A stretch of DNA of 18,549 bases from Acidimicrobiia bacterium (GCA_004283105.1 SHLN01000017.1:1-18549), one strand, 5' to 3'. Counted from the stretch's first letter, positions 5,305-13,364 are shown. Notes: generated by a model not told the origin, from the letters alone. Translations and numbers: made by a program.

Positions 5305-8175
5305 CTACCCGTCGTCCCCGACCGTCTCGGCCGCTTCGGCTTCGGCCGCGGCATCGGCGCCGGTGCGGCGGAGTGCCGTTTCCCGCCTATGCGGCTCGTA
5401 CTCCTCGCCGGCTACTCCCACCCGACGGATGAGCTCCTCCCGCTCCTCGCCCTTGCGGCTCGGAGTCACGAACAGCAACAGGCTCGGAAGCACCACGATC
5501 GACACGAGGAAGGCAATGGCGATCATCACCGCCGTCAACAATCCGAACGTTGCGAAGATCGGCGTCGGGGCAAGGCTCAGGGCAAAGAAGCCGAGAATCG
5601 ATGTCAACGCCGAGATCGCCAGCGCTCCACCGGTTCCTTCGCCGGCGCGCCGCAGCGCCGGGAAACGGCTCGGCTCACCTTCGAACTCCTCTCGGAACCG
5701 AACGGTGAAGTGAGTTGCGAAGTCGATGCCGATACCGATAGCAATGGCGGCGATGGTGGCAGTGACCGGGTTGATCTTGAGATCGGCCAGCCACATGAAT
5801 CCGTACACCCACGCCACTACCAGAAGGATTGGCACGATGGCCGTGACGGCGTACCTGAACGACCGCATGATGGCGGCGGCGATGAGGGTCGCAAGCAGGA
5901 CGGCAATCGGGATGCTGACGACCATGGCGTTCACGAACGCGTCGAGGCTCTCCTTCTGGACGATGACTTCGCCCGCCACTGCGACGATCTCCGTCTCGCC
6001 ACCGATGGCCGCCTCGAGTTCGCGGTCGGCGGCTTCCAACGCCGTCCTGGCGCCATCGATAATGGCGGCATCGACGAACGAAGGGATGCCAACCGTCAGG
6101 GCCGTTGCCTGGCGGGTGGGGCCGTCGACGAACACCGCGTTCTGGACGTTCTCGACGCTGAAGACGGTTTGGCCCGCATCGTTGACAACGCCGTTGTCGT
6201 AGGCGTGCTGGTACACGGCCGCCACCTGGGCGGCGCTATCTGGCAAGCCATCTCCGTCGGTGTCGGTAATGGCCACACCGGTGGCATCGGTCACGGCGGC
6301 CTGGGCGGCCCCGGAGGCCATGACCGTCCTCACGATGGTCGTGGCATCGTCGCCGGTGATCACGTCTCCGTTGAAGTCGACGGAAAGCTCGGCGCCGGAG
6401 GCGACGACCCCGCCAATCGCCTGCTCCATCGCAAGAATCGTGGCAGGCTCGGTCAGGTCGCCTTCCACGTACACGAAGCCCTCTCCGCCGGTCGACTGTC
6501 CGAAGTGCTCATCGAGCTTGTCGAGGGACACGATGGGATTGCTGTCCTCGGGAAGGAAGTCCTTGAGCTGGAACTCGGAGCTCACCTGGAAGGCGCCCCA
6601 CACACCAGCCACCGCCAGGACGGCCACCACCGGGATGGTGATGACCCGCCAGCGGGCCAGGAAGTGGACGAGAGTGCCGGCGGCGCGCAAGCCGTGGCCG
6701 GCGCCCTTCACCTCGTCGCTCATCGGGCGCCCCCTGGCGACGGCTCGAGCGTTGCGACGCAACGTGAGTCGGTACGGGAGATAGATGAACAGCAGCGAGA
6801 AGATGACAAAGATGGCGACCCCGATGGTGGGGAACACCACATTCATGGCCACCATGACGCCGGCAATGAGGGCCACGAAGAAGAACCCGATCTTGTAGGA
6901 GATCATCAGGCCGCGATCGGCCGGGGATGGTCCGACTTTCTCTTCGATCACCAGCAGCCACTTGGGAACGATGAGCCCGAGGATGGCGGCACCTACGACG
7001 AGGGCCACAGCCGCCCCGACACCGAATTCGGTGATCGCTTCGATCCCGGATGCGATATTGGACAGGAAGGCGGCCGCCGACGACAGGGCGGCCATGAGCA
7101 GCGCTTTGAAGACGAGGCTTAAGCCGAGGGGATAGGACCGCGCCCGTGTCTCGCCTTCGACCTGGATCTCGCGGGTTCGACCCGACGCATGGATGAAGAA
7201 GTCGACCCCGAAGCTGATCATGGCAATCGGGACGATGAGTTGGAGGAGCGGAGACACTTCCAGTTGGAAGACGCCGACGAACCCGTTGAAGATCATCATG
7301 GTGACGGACAGGCCGGCGGCGACGGTCACGGCCGCCCAATACGACCGGAGCAAGGCCCCCACGAGCAGCATGATGAAAGCGACGGCGAGGAAGATGTACG
7401 GGCCGCCCTCCTCGAACGACTCGTTGAACGATGTGTTGAAGTCGATGGCCACACCGATTACTTCCATGTTGTTCTGGTCGCCCCGCAGCGTCGTCTGGGC
7501 TTCGCGCAGCCACACCTCGGCTTCGAGGAAGCGGTCATCCTCCGTCTCGCCCGTGAAGGTGTCGAGGTTGTAGCGGACATCCGATAGGAACACGGGGGAC
7601 TGCCACAGGGTGATCTCGTTGCCGTCCACCACGGCAGGTGCAGCTGTGGCATCCTGCGAGAGGTTGAACACGAGGTTCCGGAGCGGAGATCCGACCGCCA
7701 GCAGGTCGTTGAGGGCAAGCTTGACTTCGGTGTCGGTAGCTCCCGCCAATCCGGTGGGGAGGGCGGCATCCACGGCGTCGGCTATCGAGAATACGCCCTC
7801 GATCTCGAGCCCGATGTCGTTGTTGAACACCGTGACGAGGTGGCTCTGGGCGGTGCCGTCGGCGCGGAGCGTGTCGGAGTTTTCCTTGTACTCGAGCAAT
7901 GCCCGGCGGGTCAGTACATCGACCCCGGCCGGGTCCTCAACGAGGAATACGGCCCCCACCACCGATGTGGTCGGCGAGAGGAGATCGACGGCCCGCTCCT
8001 GGGTTTGAAAGAGCTCTCCGGTCGGCTCGAACGTCACGTTCTCGTCGGTCTTCATCGACTCGCCCAGGAACAGGAACCCGAAGGCAAACACCACGAGTAC
8101 CACGGTCACGAGGCGGATGTGTCGGTTGATCCATTCGAAGAGACCGGTTCCGGTCCTGCCAGCTGTGCTCGTCAC
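5305..8175 (-). CDS. MMPL-family RND transporter
   Basis: This is a 956-residue RND-superfamily exporter of the MMPL type. It has two similar halves: TM1 at about 20-45, a first extracellular domain to about 250, a TM bundle at about 255-470, TM7 near 500-520, a second extracellular domain to about 735, and a final TM bundle ending near 900. The proton-relay motifs are G-V-D-F-F-I-H (D325) and G-I-D-F-A-T-H-F (D818). Both keep the Asp, but the Tyr usual in MmpL proteins is Phe. The second extracellular domain contains a calcium-loop-like D-T-D-G-D-G-L-P-D at 638-646. The family exports lipids and other hydrophobic molecules using proton force. The GTG at 8175 has GGGGGA just upstream and precedes a sensible TM1. 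It is divergent from the PAP2 operon, which suggests a shared lipid role. The substrate is not known. Confidence 0.9.
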   Translation of the reverse strand: MTSTAGRTGTGLFEWINRHIRLVTVVLVVFAFGFLFLGESMKTDENVTFEPTGELFQTQERAVDLLSPTTSVVGAVFLVEDPAGVDVLTRRALLEYKENSDTLRADGTAQSHLVTVFNNDIGLEIEGVFSIADAVDAALPTGLAGATDTEVKLALNDLLAVGSPLRNLVFNLSQDATAAPAVVDGNEITLWQSPVFLSDVRYNLDTFTGETEDDRFLEAEVWLREAQTTLRGDQNNMEVIGVAIDFNTSFNESFEEGGPYIFLAVAFIMLLVGALLRSYWAAVTVAAGLSVTMMIFNGFVGVFQLEVSPLLQLIVPIAMISFGVDFFIHASGRTREIQVEGETRARSYPLGLSLVFKALLMAALSSAAAFLSNIASGIEAITEFGVGAAVALVVGAAILGLIVPKWLLVIEEKVGPSPADRGLMISYKIGFFFVALIAGVMVAMNVVFPTIGVAIFVIFSLLFIYLPYRLTLRRNARAVARGRPMSDEVKGAGHGLRAAGTLVHFLARWRVITIPVVAVLAVAGVWGAFQVSSEFQLKDFLPEDSNPIVSLDKLDEHFGQSTGGEGFVYVEGDLTEPATILAMEQAIGGVVASGAELSVDFNGDVITGDDATTIVRTVMASGAAQAAVTDATGVAITDTDGDGLPDSAAQVAAVYQHAYDNGVVNDAGQTVFSVENVQNAVFVDGPTRQATALTVGIPSFVDAAIIDGARTALEAADRELEAAIGGETEIVAVAGEVIVQKESLDAFVNAMVVSIPIAVLLATLIAAAIMRSFRYAVTAIVPILLVVAWVYGFMWLADLKINPVTATIAAIAIGIGIDFATHFTVRFREEFEGEPSRFPALRRAGEGTGGALAISALTSILGFFALSLAPTPIFATFGLLTAVMIAIAFLVSIVVLPSLLLFVTPSRKGEEREELIRRVGVAGEEYEPHRRETALRRTGADAAAEAEAAETVGDDG

Positions 8176-8203
8176 GCAATCCCCCAATCGGCTTCGACCT
8201 CTG

Positions 8204-8209
8204 AAGCTA
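8204..8209 (-). promoter_or_regulatory. Putative -10 box of the RND gene
   Basis: On the minus strand TAGCTT lies about 28 bp before the GTG at 8175 and ahead of the GGGGGA ribosome site. It is of the TAGCnT type seen before other genes here, but this transcript would have a leader. No clear -35 box. Confidence 0.35.
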
Positions 8210-8242
8210 CACCGCTGGTATGCCCCTCGGTAGTTCGGTCCG

Positions 8243-8248
8243 TAAGAT
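8243..8248 (+). promoter_or_regulatory. Putative -10 box of PAP2 operon
   Basis: TAAGAT ends 9 nt before the ATG of the short leader ORF at 8258. It is the best -10 match in the 105-bp gap between the divergent RND and PAP2 genes. A -35 match is not evident. Confidence 0.4.
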
Positions 8249-8257
8249 CGGTGGTTC

Positions 8258-8284
8258 ATGGCCGACAACGACACGACGCAATGA
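8258..8284 (+). CDS. Possible 8-codon leader ORF (MADNDTTQ)
   Basis: An ATG at 8258 opens an eight-codon frame that ends in TGA at 8282-8284. That stop overlaps the ATG of the PAP2-kinase gene at 8281 as ATGA. The main gene has no Shine-Dalgarno sequence, while the leader ATG is 9 nt past a -10-like box, so ribosomes could load on the leader ORF and reinitiate. The overlap is seen directly; translation is inferred. It may be chance. Confidence 0.35.
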   Translation: MADNDTTQ

Positions 8285-10017
8285 GCGACGATCCGCAGTC
8301 GCAGCGGCTCGGAAGCGAGCTCAGCGGTATCGGGGCGCGCCGCGAGCTCCGCATCGGCGCCCTGCGGTTCACCGGACGACGCCGGCGTCCATCGGGGGAA
8401 AAGCCGCCGCTACCGCGCGAGCTGCGGGCGAGCGGGTGGTTCTGGATCATCGCCGGCGTGCTCATGGTGGGCACCTGGATCTCGTTGTTCTTGTTCACCG
8501 ATACCACCAACTGGTGGACCGACCGCGACATGACCGTGTTGCGGTGGCTGCAGGACCTGCGAACCGATGCCGCTACCGGGGTCATGGACGCTCTCCACTC
8601 GCTTGGATCCCAGTGGTTCATCCGCCCGCTGCGGTGGGCCACCATCCTCGTGCTCATCTTCTACAAGCGCTGGCGGCACCTGTTCGGATTGCTGGGCGCT
8701 CTGTTCATCGTCATGCTCGTCGTGAACGGGCTCGAAGTCTCGGTGGCCCGGCCGCGGCCCCTCGTCGACATCATCGGTCCCTGGAAGGGCTACGCGCATC
8801 CGTCCGCGCCGGTGGCCGGACTGGCGGTGACCTTCGGGGTCATGGGGATGGCCTTGTTCCCGAAGGGCACATGGCGCAACCGGTTCATGACCGCGGCCGA
8901 GGTCATACTCGGGCTGCTCATCCTGGCCCGCCTCTACCTGGGGGTCGATCACCCGAGTGACGCCATCTTTGCCGGCCTGTTCGGCCTCGCAGTTGCCGTG
9001 CTCGTCTTCAAGCTGTTCGTGCCCGAGTCGGTGTTCCCGGTGGTCAACAAGCGGGGCGTGACCGCCCACCTCGATGTGGGCGGCGCCCGCGGCGCCGCCA
9101 TCAAGCAGGCCGTCCAGGACCAACTCGGCATCAAGGTGCTGGACATGCAACCGTTCGGTCTCGAGGGATCGGGTGGCTCGACACCGCTCCGGCTCACCGT
9201 AGAGACGGCGGATCCGGACGAGCCAAACGTGCATCTCTTCGCCAAGCTGTACTCCCAGACGCACCTTCGCTCGGATCGCTGGTACAAGGTGGGCCGGACC
9301 ATCCTGTACGGGTCGCTCGAGGACGAGGTCAAGTTCTCGTCCGTCCGCCGACTGGTGGAGTACGAGGACTACATCATGCTCCGCATGCAGGAGGCGGGGC
9401 TTCCGTCGGCCGAGACGTACGGGATCGTGGAGATCACGCCGGAACGCGAATACCTGCTCGTTACCGAATTCCTCCTCGGCGCTCAGGAATTCGGCGACGC
9501 CGTGATCGACGAGTCCATCGTTCGTCAGGGTCTTGTGATGATCCGGCAACTATGGGATGCCGGACTGGCTCATCGCGACATCAAGCCGGCCAACGTGATG
9601 GTCCACGACGGCGAGGCGAAGCTCATCGATGTGGCGTTCGCGACCGTCCGTCCAACCCCATGGCGTCAGGCCGTCGACCTTGCCAACATGATGCTCATCC
9701 TCGGCCTCCGCTACGACCCGGCCGAGGTGTATCGCATCGCCCTCGAATACTTCACGCCGGAAGACGTGGCCGAGGCGTTTGCGGCAACCAGCGGTATCAC
9801 TATTCCCACCCAGTCCCGGTCGGCCCACAAGCAGTACGTGGCGACCGGAGAGCCCGATCTCATCGAGACGTTCCGGTCGATGGCACCTCCCTGTGACCCG
9901 ATCTCGGTGCAACGGTGGAGCCGCCGCCGGCTTGGGCTCACCGCCGGCGCAGTGCTGGTAGCCCTGTGGTTCGTCGGCTTCGTCGTCGACAATCTCACCG
10001 GAGCGGGGTTCGTATGA
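8281..10017 (+). CDS. PAP2-like membrane domain fused to protein kinase-like domain
   Basis: This is a 578-residue fusion. After a basic N-terminal tail (1-50), residues 51-245 form a PAP2-type multispanning domain. Its three motifs are only partly kept: the Lys of motif 1 is Glu (E152 before R-P-R-P160), motif 2 is H-P-S-A-P (173-177) instead of P-S-G-H, and motif 3 keeps R217, H224 and D227 with the Ser changed to Ala. Phosphatase activity is therefore doubtful. Residues 255-545 are a kinase-like domain: K322 in F-A-K-L-Y, E360 as the likely partner, H431-R-D-I-K-P-A-N438 as catalytic loop, and D450 in L-I-D-V as the metal-binding Asp. All key kinase residues are present. A last TM at about 553-571 closes the protein, so the kinase should face the cytoplasm. 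It heads an operon with overlapping starts. The substrate, protein or lipid, is unknown. Confidence 0.85.
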   Translation: MSDDPQSQRLGSELSGIGARRELRIGALRFTGRRRRPSGEKPPLPRELRASGWFWIIAGVLMVGTWISLFLFTDTTNWWTDRDMTVLRWLQDLRTDAATGVMDALHSLGSQWFIRPLRWATILVLIFYKRWRHLFGLLGALFIVMLVVNGLEVSVARPRPLVDIIGPWKGYAHPSAPVAGLAVTFGVMGMALFPKGTWRNRFMTAAEVILGLLILARLYLGVDHPSDAIFAGLFGLAVAVLVFKLFVPESVFPVVNKRGVTAHLDVGGARGAAIKQAVQDQLGIKVLDMQPFGLEGSGGSTPLRLTVETADPDEPNVHLFAKLYSQTHLRSDRWYKVGRTILYGSLEDEVKFSSVRRLVEYEDYIMLRMQEAGLPSAETYGIVEITPEREYLLVTEFLLGAQEFGDAVIDESIVRQGLVMIRQLWDAGLAHRDIKPANVMVHDGEAKLIDVAFATVRPTPWRQAVDLANMMLILGLRYDPAEVYRIALEYFTPEDVAEAFAATSGITIPTQSRSAHKQYVATGEPDLIETFRSMAPPCDPISVQRWSRRRLGLTAGAVLVALWFVGFVVDNLTGAGFV

Positions 10018-10874
10018 GCCGGCGACTCTTCGCGCTCGTGATCGTCGCGTTGGTGGCGTCGGCCTGTGGCAACAACCAGTTGGGCCGCGGCGTACCCGCC
10101 TGTCCGGCCGACCCCGAGGTGATCACCTCAGTCACAGGTTCCATGGTCCTCCAGATGCAGGCGGTGGATAGCGCCGAGTACGTGCCCTGCCTGAACGATC
10201 TGAAGGCCGGCTGGTCCTATGAGGATCTCGTATCCAGCCGGGGCAAGAGCCAGTTCTGGCTCGACTCCGACCGTCTCGGGTCGCACTTCGTGGAGGTCAC
10301 GCTCGCCGCCAGCTGTGATGTGGGAGGAGCCCCGGAACTAACTACAGATGGAGTGACCGGCGTGACGGAGTTCCGCGACGTCAACCTTGTGAGCTCGACC
10401 GTCACCATGGTGATCGTTCCTACCACCGGCCGGGAGGCCGACTACGCACGTGCCATCGAGTCTGAGCTGGAGGCTCGGCAGATCAACGACCGGCAGGTAT
10501 TCGTGGTGTTCGATACGAGCGATCTCCCGCTGACGGAGAAGGTTGCGGCGGCGGCAGAGCGGAATCGTCCCATCATCATTGTGAACGAGCAGGACGCCCT
10601 CGACCGGACGGCCACGCTGCGGATGCCCGACGACACCAGCTCGGTGCGCGGCCTGAAGCTGCCCCAACTCTTCGATCGACTGGAGTCACGCCTTCCCGAT
10701 CCCAGCTTTACGGGACGGTGGTACCGGGTGTTCGAGGGCGGCTGCATTACCTACGAGTTTGATGCGGAGGGGCCGGGAGTTGACCGGCTGGCCGACGACG
10801 TCGAAGACGCTCTCGGCCTGTTTCCGGCCGGGGTGGTGCGCCGGGCGATGCGATCTGCGGGGATCCTCGGATGA
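10014..10874 (+). CDS. Predicted lipoprotein, unknown function
   Basis: This is a 286-residue predicted lipoprotein with the signal MSRR, a hydrophobic core, and V-A-S-A-C with the lipidated Cys at residue 18. As with the lipoprotein ending at 2512, the -3 position is Ala. The ATG at 10014 overlaps the PAP2-kinase stop as ATGA, and its own stop overlaps the next start as ATGA, so it is translationally locked between a kinase and a phosphatase. It contains several Cys (near residues 32, 47, 99 and 245) that could form disulfides outside the cell. A charged helical segment precedes a strand-rich C-terminal part with F-T-G-R-W-Y-R-V-F-E-G. I recognise no family. Its place suggests an extracytoplasmic partner for the membrane enzymes. 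Confidence 0.8.
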   Translation: MSRRLFALVIVALVASACGNNQLGRGVPACPADPEVITSVTGSMVLQMQAVDSAEYVPCLNDLKAGWSYEDLVSSRGKSQFWLDSDRLGSHFVEVTLAASCDVGGAPELTTDGVTGVTEFRDVNLVSSTVTMVIVPTTGREADYARAIESELEARQINDRQVFVVFDTSDLPLTEKVAAAAERNRPIIIVNEQDALDRTATLRMPDDTSSVRGLKLPQLFDRLESRLPDPSFTGRWYRVFEGGCITYEFDAEGPGVDRLADDVEDALGLFPAGVVRRAMRSAGILG

Positions 10875-11548
10875 CCGATCTCCGTGAGCACCATCACCCG
10901 CGGCTGTTCGATGATCACCGGTGGGCGGTGGCCGGCGCCGTTGCGCTCTACGTGTCGGCGGCGGCGCTGATGGTCTGGGTGGCAGTCGGCCGATCGACGC
11001 TCCAACCGATGGATGACTGGTTCCGGGACCTCATGGTTTCGATCGAGAATGGTCCCCTGACGTTCCTTGCCAAGGTGTTCAACTTCGCGGGAGGCGTCTG
11101 GGTGACGGTTCCTCTCCGCGTGGGCATTTCCGCGTTCCTATGGATTCGGAGGCGGTGGGAGTGGCTGACCGTGTGGTTGGCGTCGATCGTGCTGTCCGAG
11201 GCGTCGGTCACCATCTTCAAGGCGCTCTACGATCGTCCGCGGCCGCTCGATCCGCTGGTCGAGACCACCGGTTCGGCCTTTCCGTCCGGCCATGCCGTCG
11301 CGGGTGCCGTCACGGTGGTGGCGCTCGTCATCATCTTTCTTCCCGCCGGTCCCCATCGGCGGATCTGGGAGCTGGTGGCGGTCGGGTTTGCGTTCTTCAT
11401 GGCGATGAGCCGCACCTACCTGCGAGCTCACTGGCTCACCGATGTGGTGGCGGGAACCCTGCTGGGTGCGGCGGCCGCCGTCGGAATAGCGGCGCTGGTC
11501 CAGCTCTGGTGGCTGCGCTACCGGGGGGAGATCATGGTCGATGCTTGA
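10871..11548 (+). CDS. PAP2-family membrane phosphatase
   Basis: This is a 225-residue integral-membrane PAP2 phosphatase with complete catalytic motifs: K-A-L-Y-D-R-P-R-P (motif 1), F-P-S-G-H-A (motif 2) and S-R-T-Y-L-R-A-H-W-L-T-D (motif 3). About five or six TM segments are visible, starting at about residue 20. The family removes phosphate from lipid substrates such as phosphatidic acid, phosphatidylglycerol phosphate or undecaprenyl pyrophosphate, with the active site on the outer face. The start overlaps the lipoprotein stop as ATGA, and the next PAP2 gene starts 8 nt before this gene's stop. The exact substrate cannot be told from sequence. Confidence 0.93.
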   Translation: MTDLREHHHPRLFDDHRWAVAGAVALYVSAAALMVWVAVGRSTLQPMDDWFRDLMVSIENGPLTFLAKVFNFAGGVWVTVPLRVGISAFLWIRRRWEWLTVWLASIVLSEASVTIFKALYDRPRPLDPLVETTGSAFPSGHAVAGAVTVVALVIIFLPAGPHRRIWELVAVGFAFFMAMSRTYLRAHWLTDVVAGTLLGAAAAVGIAALVQLWWLRYRGEIMVDA

Positions 11549-12143
11549 TACCAGGCGCGCGCAGCTGACGGCACTCGGGGTCGGGTCCGGGGTGTTTCTC
11601 GTCGGGACGGCACTCGTATGGGATGACAACGTTCCCCCCGGCGAGGAGGCGGTTTTCGAGTTTGTCAACGGATGGCCGGACTGGATTGCCTGGCCGCTCT
11701 ACCCGGTCATGCAGTTCGGGATGGTGGTGGCCCCCTTCGTGGCTGCGGCCGTGGCGTGGTATCTCACCCGCAAGCGCCAACCTGCTATTGCCCTCGCGTC
11801 CACCGGCTTTGGTATGTGGATCCTCGCCAAAGTAGTCAAGGCGGTCGTGGATCGGCCCCGGCCCGGTGGGTTGGATCTCGAGGAAGCCATCTCCTACCGC
11901 ATCGACGGGGGCCCGGACGGCCTCGGCTTCATCTCGGGCCACGCCGCCGTCGGGTTTGTCATCGCCGCAATCGCCTCGCCCTACATAGGCAAACGCTGGG
12001 CGGCGGTGCTGTGGGCCCTCGCAACCGGGGCAGCAACTCTACGGGTCTACGTTGGCGCTCACTTGCCCCTCGATAGCGTCGCCGGTGCCGGGCTCGGAAT
12101 CGCCGCCGGGGCCGCCGCTCTCCTCATCATCCGGCGGCGGTGA
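11541..12143 (+). CDS. Second PAP2-family membrane phosphatase
   Basis: This is a 200-residue PAP2 protein with intact motifs: K-A-V-V-D-R-P-R-P, then F-I-S-G-H-A (Pro of the usual P-S-G-H is Ile), then L-R-V-Y-V-G-A-H-L-P-L-D (Ser of the usual S-R is Leu). The catalytic Lys, both His, Arg and Asp are all present. About six TM segments are visible. It overlaps the previous PAP2 gene by 8 nt and is the last gene of the operon. Its last 105 bp are also the antisense of the 3' end of the convergent UPF0104-like gene. The two intact PAP2 proteins differ clearly and are unlikely to be a recent duplication. Confidence 0.92.
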   Translation: MLDTRRAQLTALGVGSGVFLVGTALVWDDNVPPGEEAVFEFVNGWPDWIAWPLYPVMQFGMVVAPFVAAAVAWYLTRKRQPAIALASTGFGMWILAKVVKAVVDRPRPGGLDLEEAISYRIDGGPDGLGFISGHAAVGFVIAAIASPYIGKRWAAVLWALATGAATLRVYVGAHLPLDSVAGAGLGIAAGAAALLIIRRR

Positions 12144-13196
12144 CTTTCGCCAGCTTCGATTGGCTCGCCAGATGAGATAGGAGATAGCACCGAGCGGCAC
12201 GGGCAGGAGGAACGTGATGGCCCGAAAGACGAGAACGGCGGCCGCGATTTTCGCCTCGAACAGCGACTCGCTCACACCGGCGAAGTCCGCAGCAACCTGC
12301 AACCCGACCGTGAGCCCAAGCTCGACCACGCCGACACCTCCCGGGGTGATCGGCAGCGCCGAGATGAGGCGAATGAAGGCGAACACCGCCAGGACCTGAA
12401 TCCAGGACAGCACCTCGTTGCCCACCCCGACGTGGCGCAGGGTGACGAGCAACACGATGTAGAGCGAAACATGGCTCACAAGGGTCGAAACGGTCAGACG
12501 GAACCAACGGGTGCGGAGCAGACCAAGCGCCTGGGCCCGGAACCTCACCCCGGCCTCCCCCCAATCGCTCACCGGCGGCTTGCGGACGAGCGCCCGCAAC
12601 CGGCTCACGAGGCGCCCAACGGCCCCTCCGATGCGGTGGGCGAGCGCTTCCTTGTACAGGAAGAGGCTCCACAGCGCGATGAATCCCAGCAGCACGCCGA
12701 TGCCGGCTACCGCTGCGATAACCCGGGTGGTGGTGATTTCGCCTTCGAGGGCGAGGAGGGCGAGGGCCAGCACCGGCATTCCGAGCTTGGCGAAGTTGTT
12801 CCACACGCCGGACACCACCGCCGCCAGTGCGAACTCGCTCTTGCCAAAGCCCCACGACCGGTACATGGCGTAGGTGACACCCACGGCGATTGCCCCGCCC
12901 CCCGGAAGGGTGTTGGCGACCGCCGTCGAGGCCTGGTTCGAGACTGCCGCCTGGGGGTAGGTCAACCCCGGCATGACGGCGGTGAGGACGAACCAGTAGG
13001 TGACGAGATTCCAGATGGCGACCGCCAACAGGGTCGCTACCTCCAGTGCGGTCATTGCGGAGATCTCGGTCCACACATCGCCGTAGTCGGCGAATTGTGG
13101 GAAGGCGAAGACGAAGATCCCCACCACGATGGCCAGCGAGACCACGGCCTGAACAATTCGCTTGACCGGACTGGCGTGCGCCGGGTGATCGTCCAT
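12039..13196 (-). CDS. UPF0104 / LPG synthase TM-domain protein
   Basis: This is a 385-residue multispanning protein of the lysylphosphatidylglycerol synthase transmembrane family (UPF0104, related to the MprF flippase part and AglD). About eight hydrophobic segments are visible. The family motif P-I-T-P-G-G-V-G-V-V-E-L-G-L is near residues 285-298, and T-L-P-G-G-G-A near residues 95-101 is typical of the first half. There is no soluble aminoacyl-transferase domain, so a flippase or glycolipid-related role is more likely than lysine transfer. The C-terminal 35 or so residues are a hydrophilic, Pro/Gly/Asp-rich tail encoded antisense to the last PAP2 gene. The ATG at 13196 lies 8 nt after TAGCGT, with no Shine-Dalgarno, so it may be leaderless. 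Confidence 0.88.
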   Translation of the reverse strand: MDDHPAHASPVKRIVQAVVSLAIVVGIFVFAFPQFADYGDVWTEISAMTALEVATLLAVAIWNLVTYWFVLTAVMPGLTYPQAAVSNQASTAVANTLPGGGAIAVGVTYAMYRSWGFGKSEFALAAVVSGVWNNFAKLGMPVLALALLALEGEITTTRVIAAVAGIGVLLGFIALWSLFLYKEALAHRIGGAVGRLVSRLRALVRKPPVSDWGEAGVRFRAQALGLLRTRWFRLTVSTLVSHVSLYIVLLVTLRHVGVGNEVLSWIQVLAVFAFIRLISALPITPGGVGVVELGLTVGLQVAADFAGVSESLFEAKIAAAVLVFRAITFLLPVPLGAISYLIWRANRSWRKSPPPDDEESGGPGGDSEPGTGDAIEGQVSANVDP

Positions 13197-13200
13197 GAGC

Positions 13201-13292
13201 GTTAACGCTACCGCTCTCGCCGACGACACCCCTGCTTGAGCGGCTGCGGCTCTTATTGATTGCTTAACCGTCAGATGGAGACTCGTTAACCG
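13201..13292. promoter_or_regulatory. Cluster of TTAAC sites between divergent genes
   Basis: GTTAAC at 13201-13206, TTAACCG at 13264-13270 and GTTAACCG at 13285-13292 lie in the 168-bp gap between the UPF0104-like gene and the cytochrome gene. The second and third are 22 bp apart and the first and second 62 bp apart, close to whole helical turns. The first site overlaps the putative leaderless start of the UPF0104-like gene. They may be regulator sites, but could be chance. Confidence 0.3.
13205..13210 (-). promoter_or_regulatory. Putative -10 box TAGCGT, leaderless
   Basis: On the minus strand TAGCGT ends 8 nt before the ATG at 13196. This matches in form and distance the box before the Usp gene. 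Confidence 0.45.
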
Positions 13293-13364
13293 CGCCCGTC
13301 GTAGGTTGAGCTTGGGGCAGCATCTGCCGAAGAACCGAGCAGCGAAACATCAGCGAGCGTACCA

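Noticed and set aside
5389..7122. A 577-codon open frame antisense to the RND gene
   Set aside because: It is a frame shadow caused by high GC. The minus-strand frame has clear RND motifs and TM segments, while the plus frame is rich in His, Gly and Asp with no fold.
8281..12143. Three PAP2 domains as a recent tandem duplication
   Set aside because: Sequences around the motifs differ widely and there is no shared DNA, so they are old paralogues or separate recruits.
13197..13229. Earlier GTG start for the UPF0104-like protein
   Set aside because: It adds 11 residues without a properly spaced ribosome site, while the ATG at 13196 follows a -10-like box at leaderless distance.
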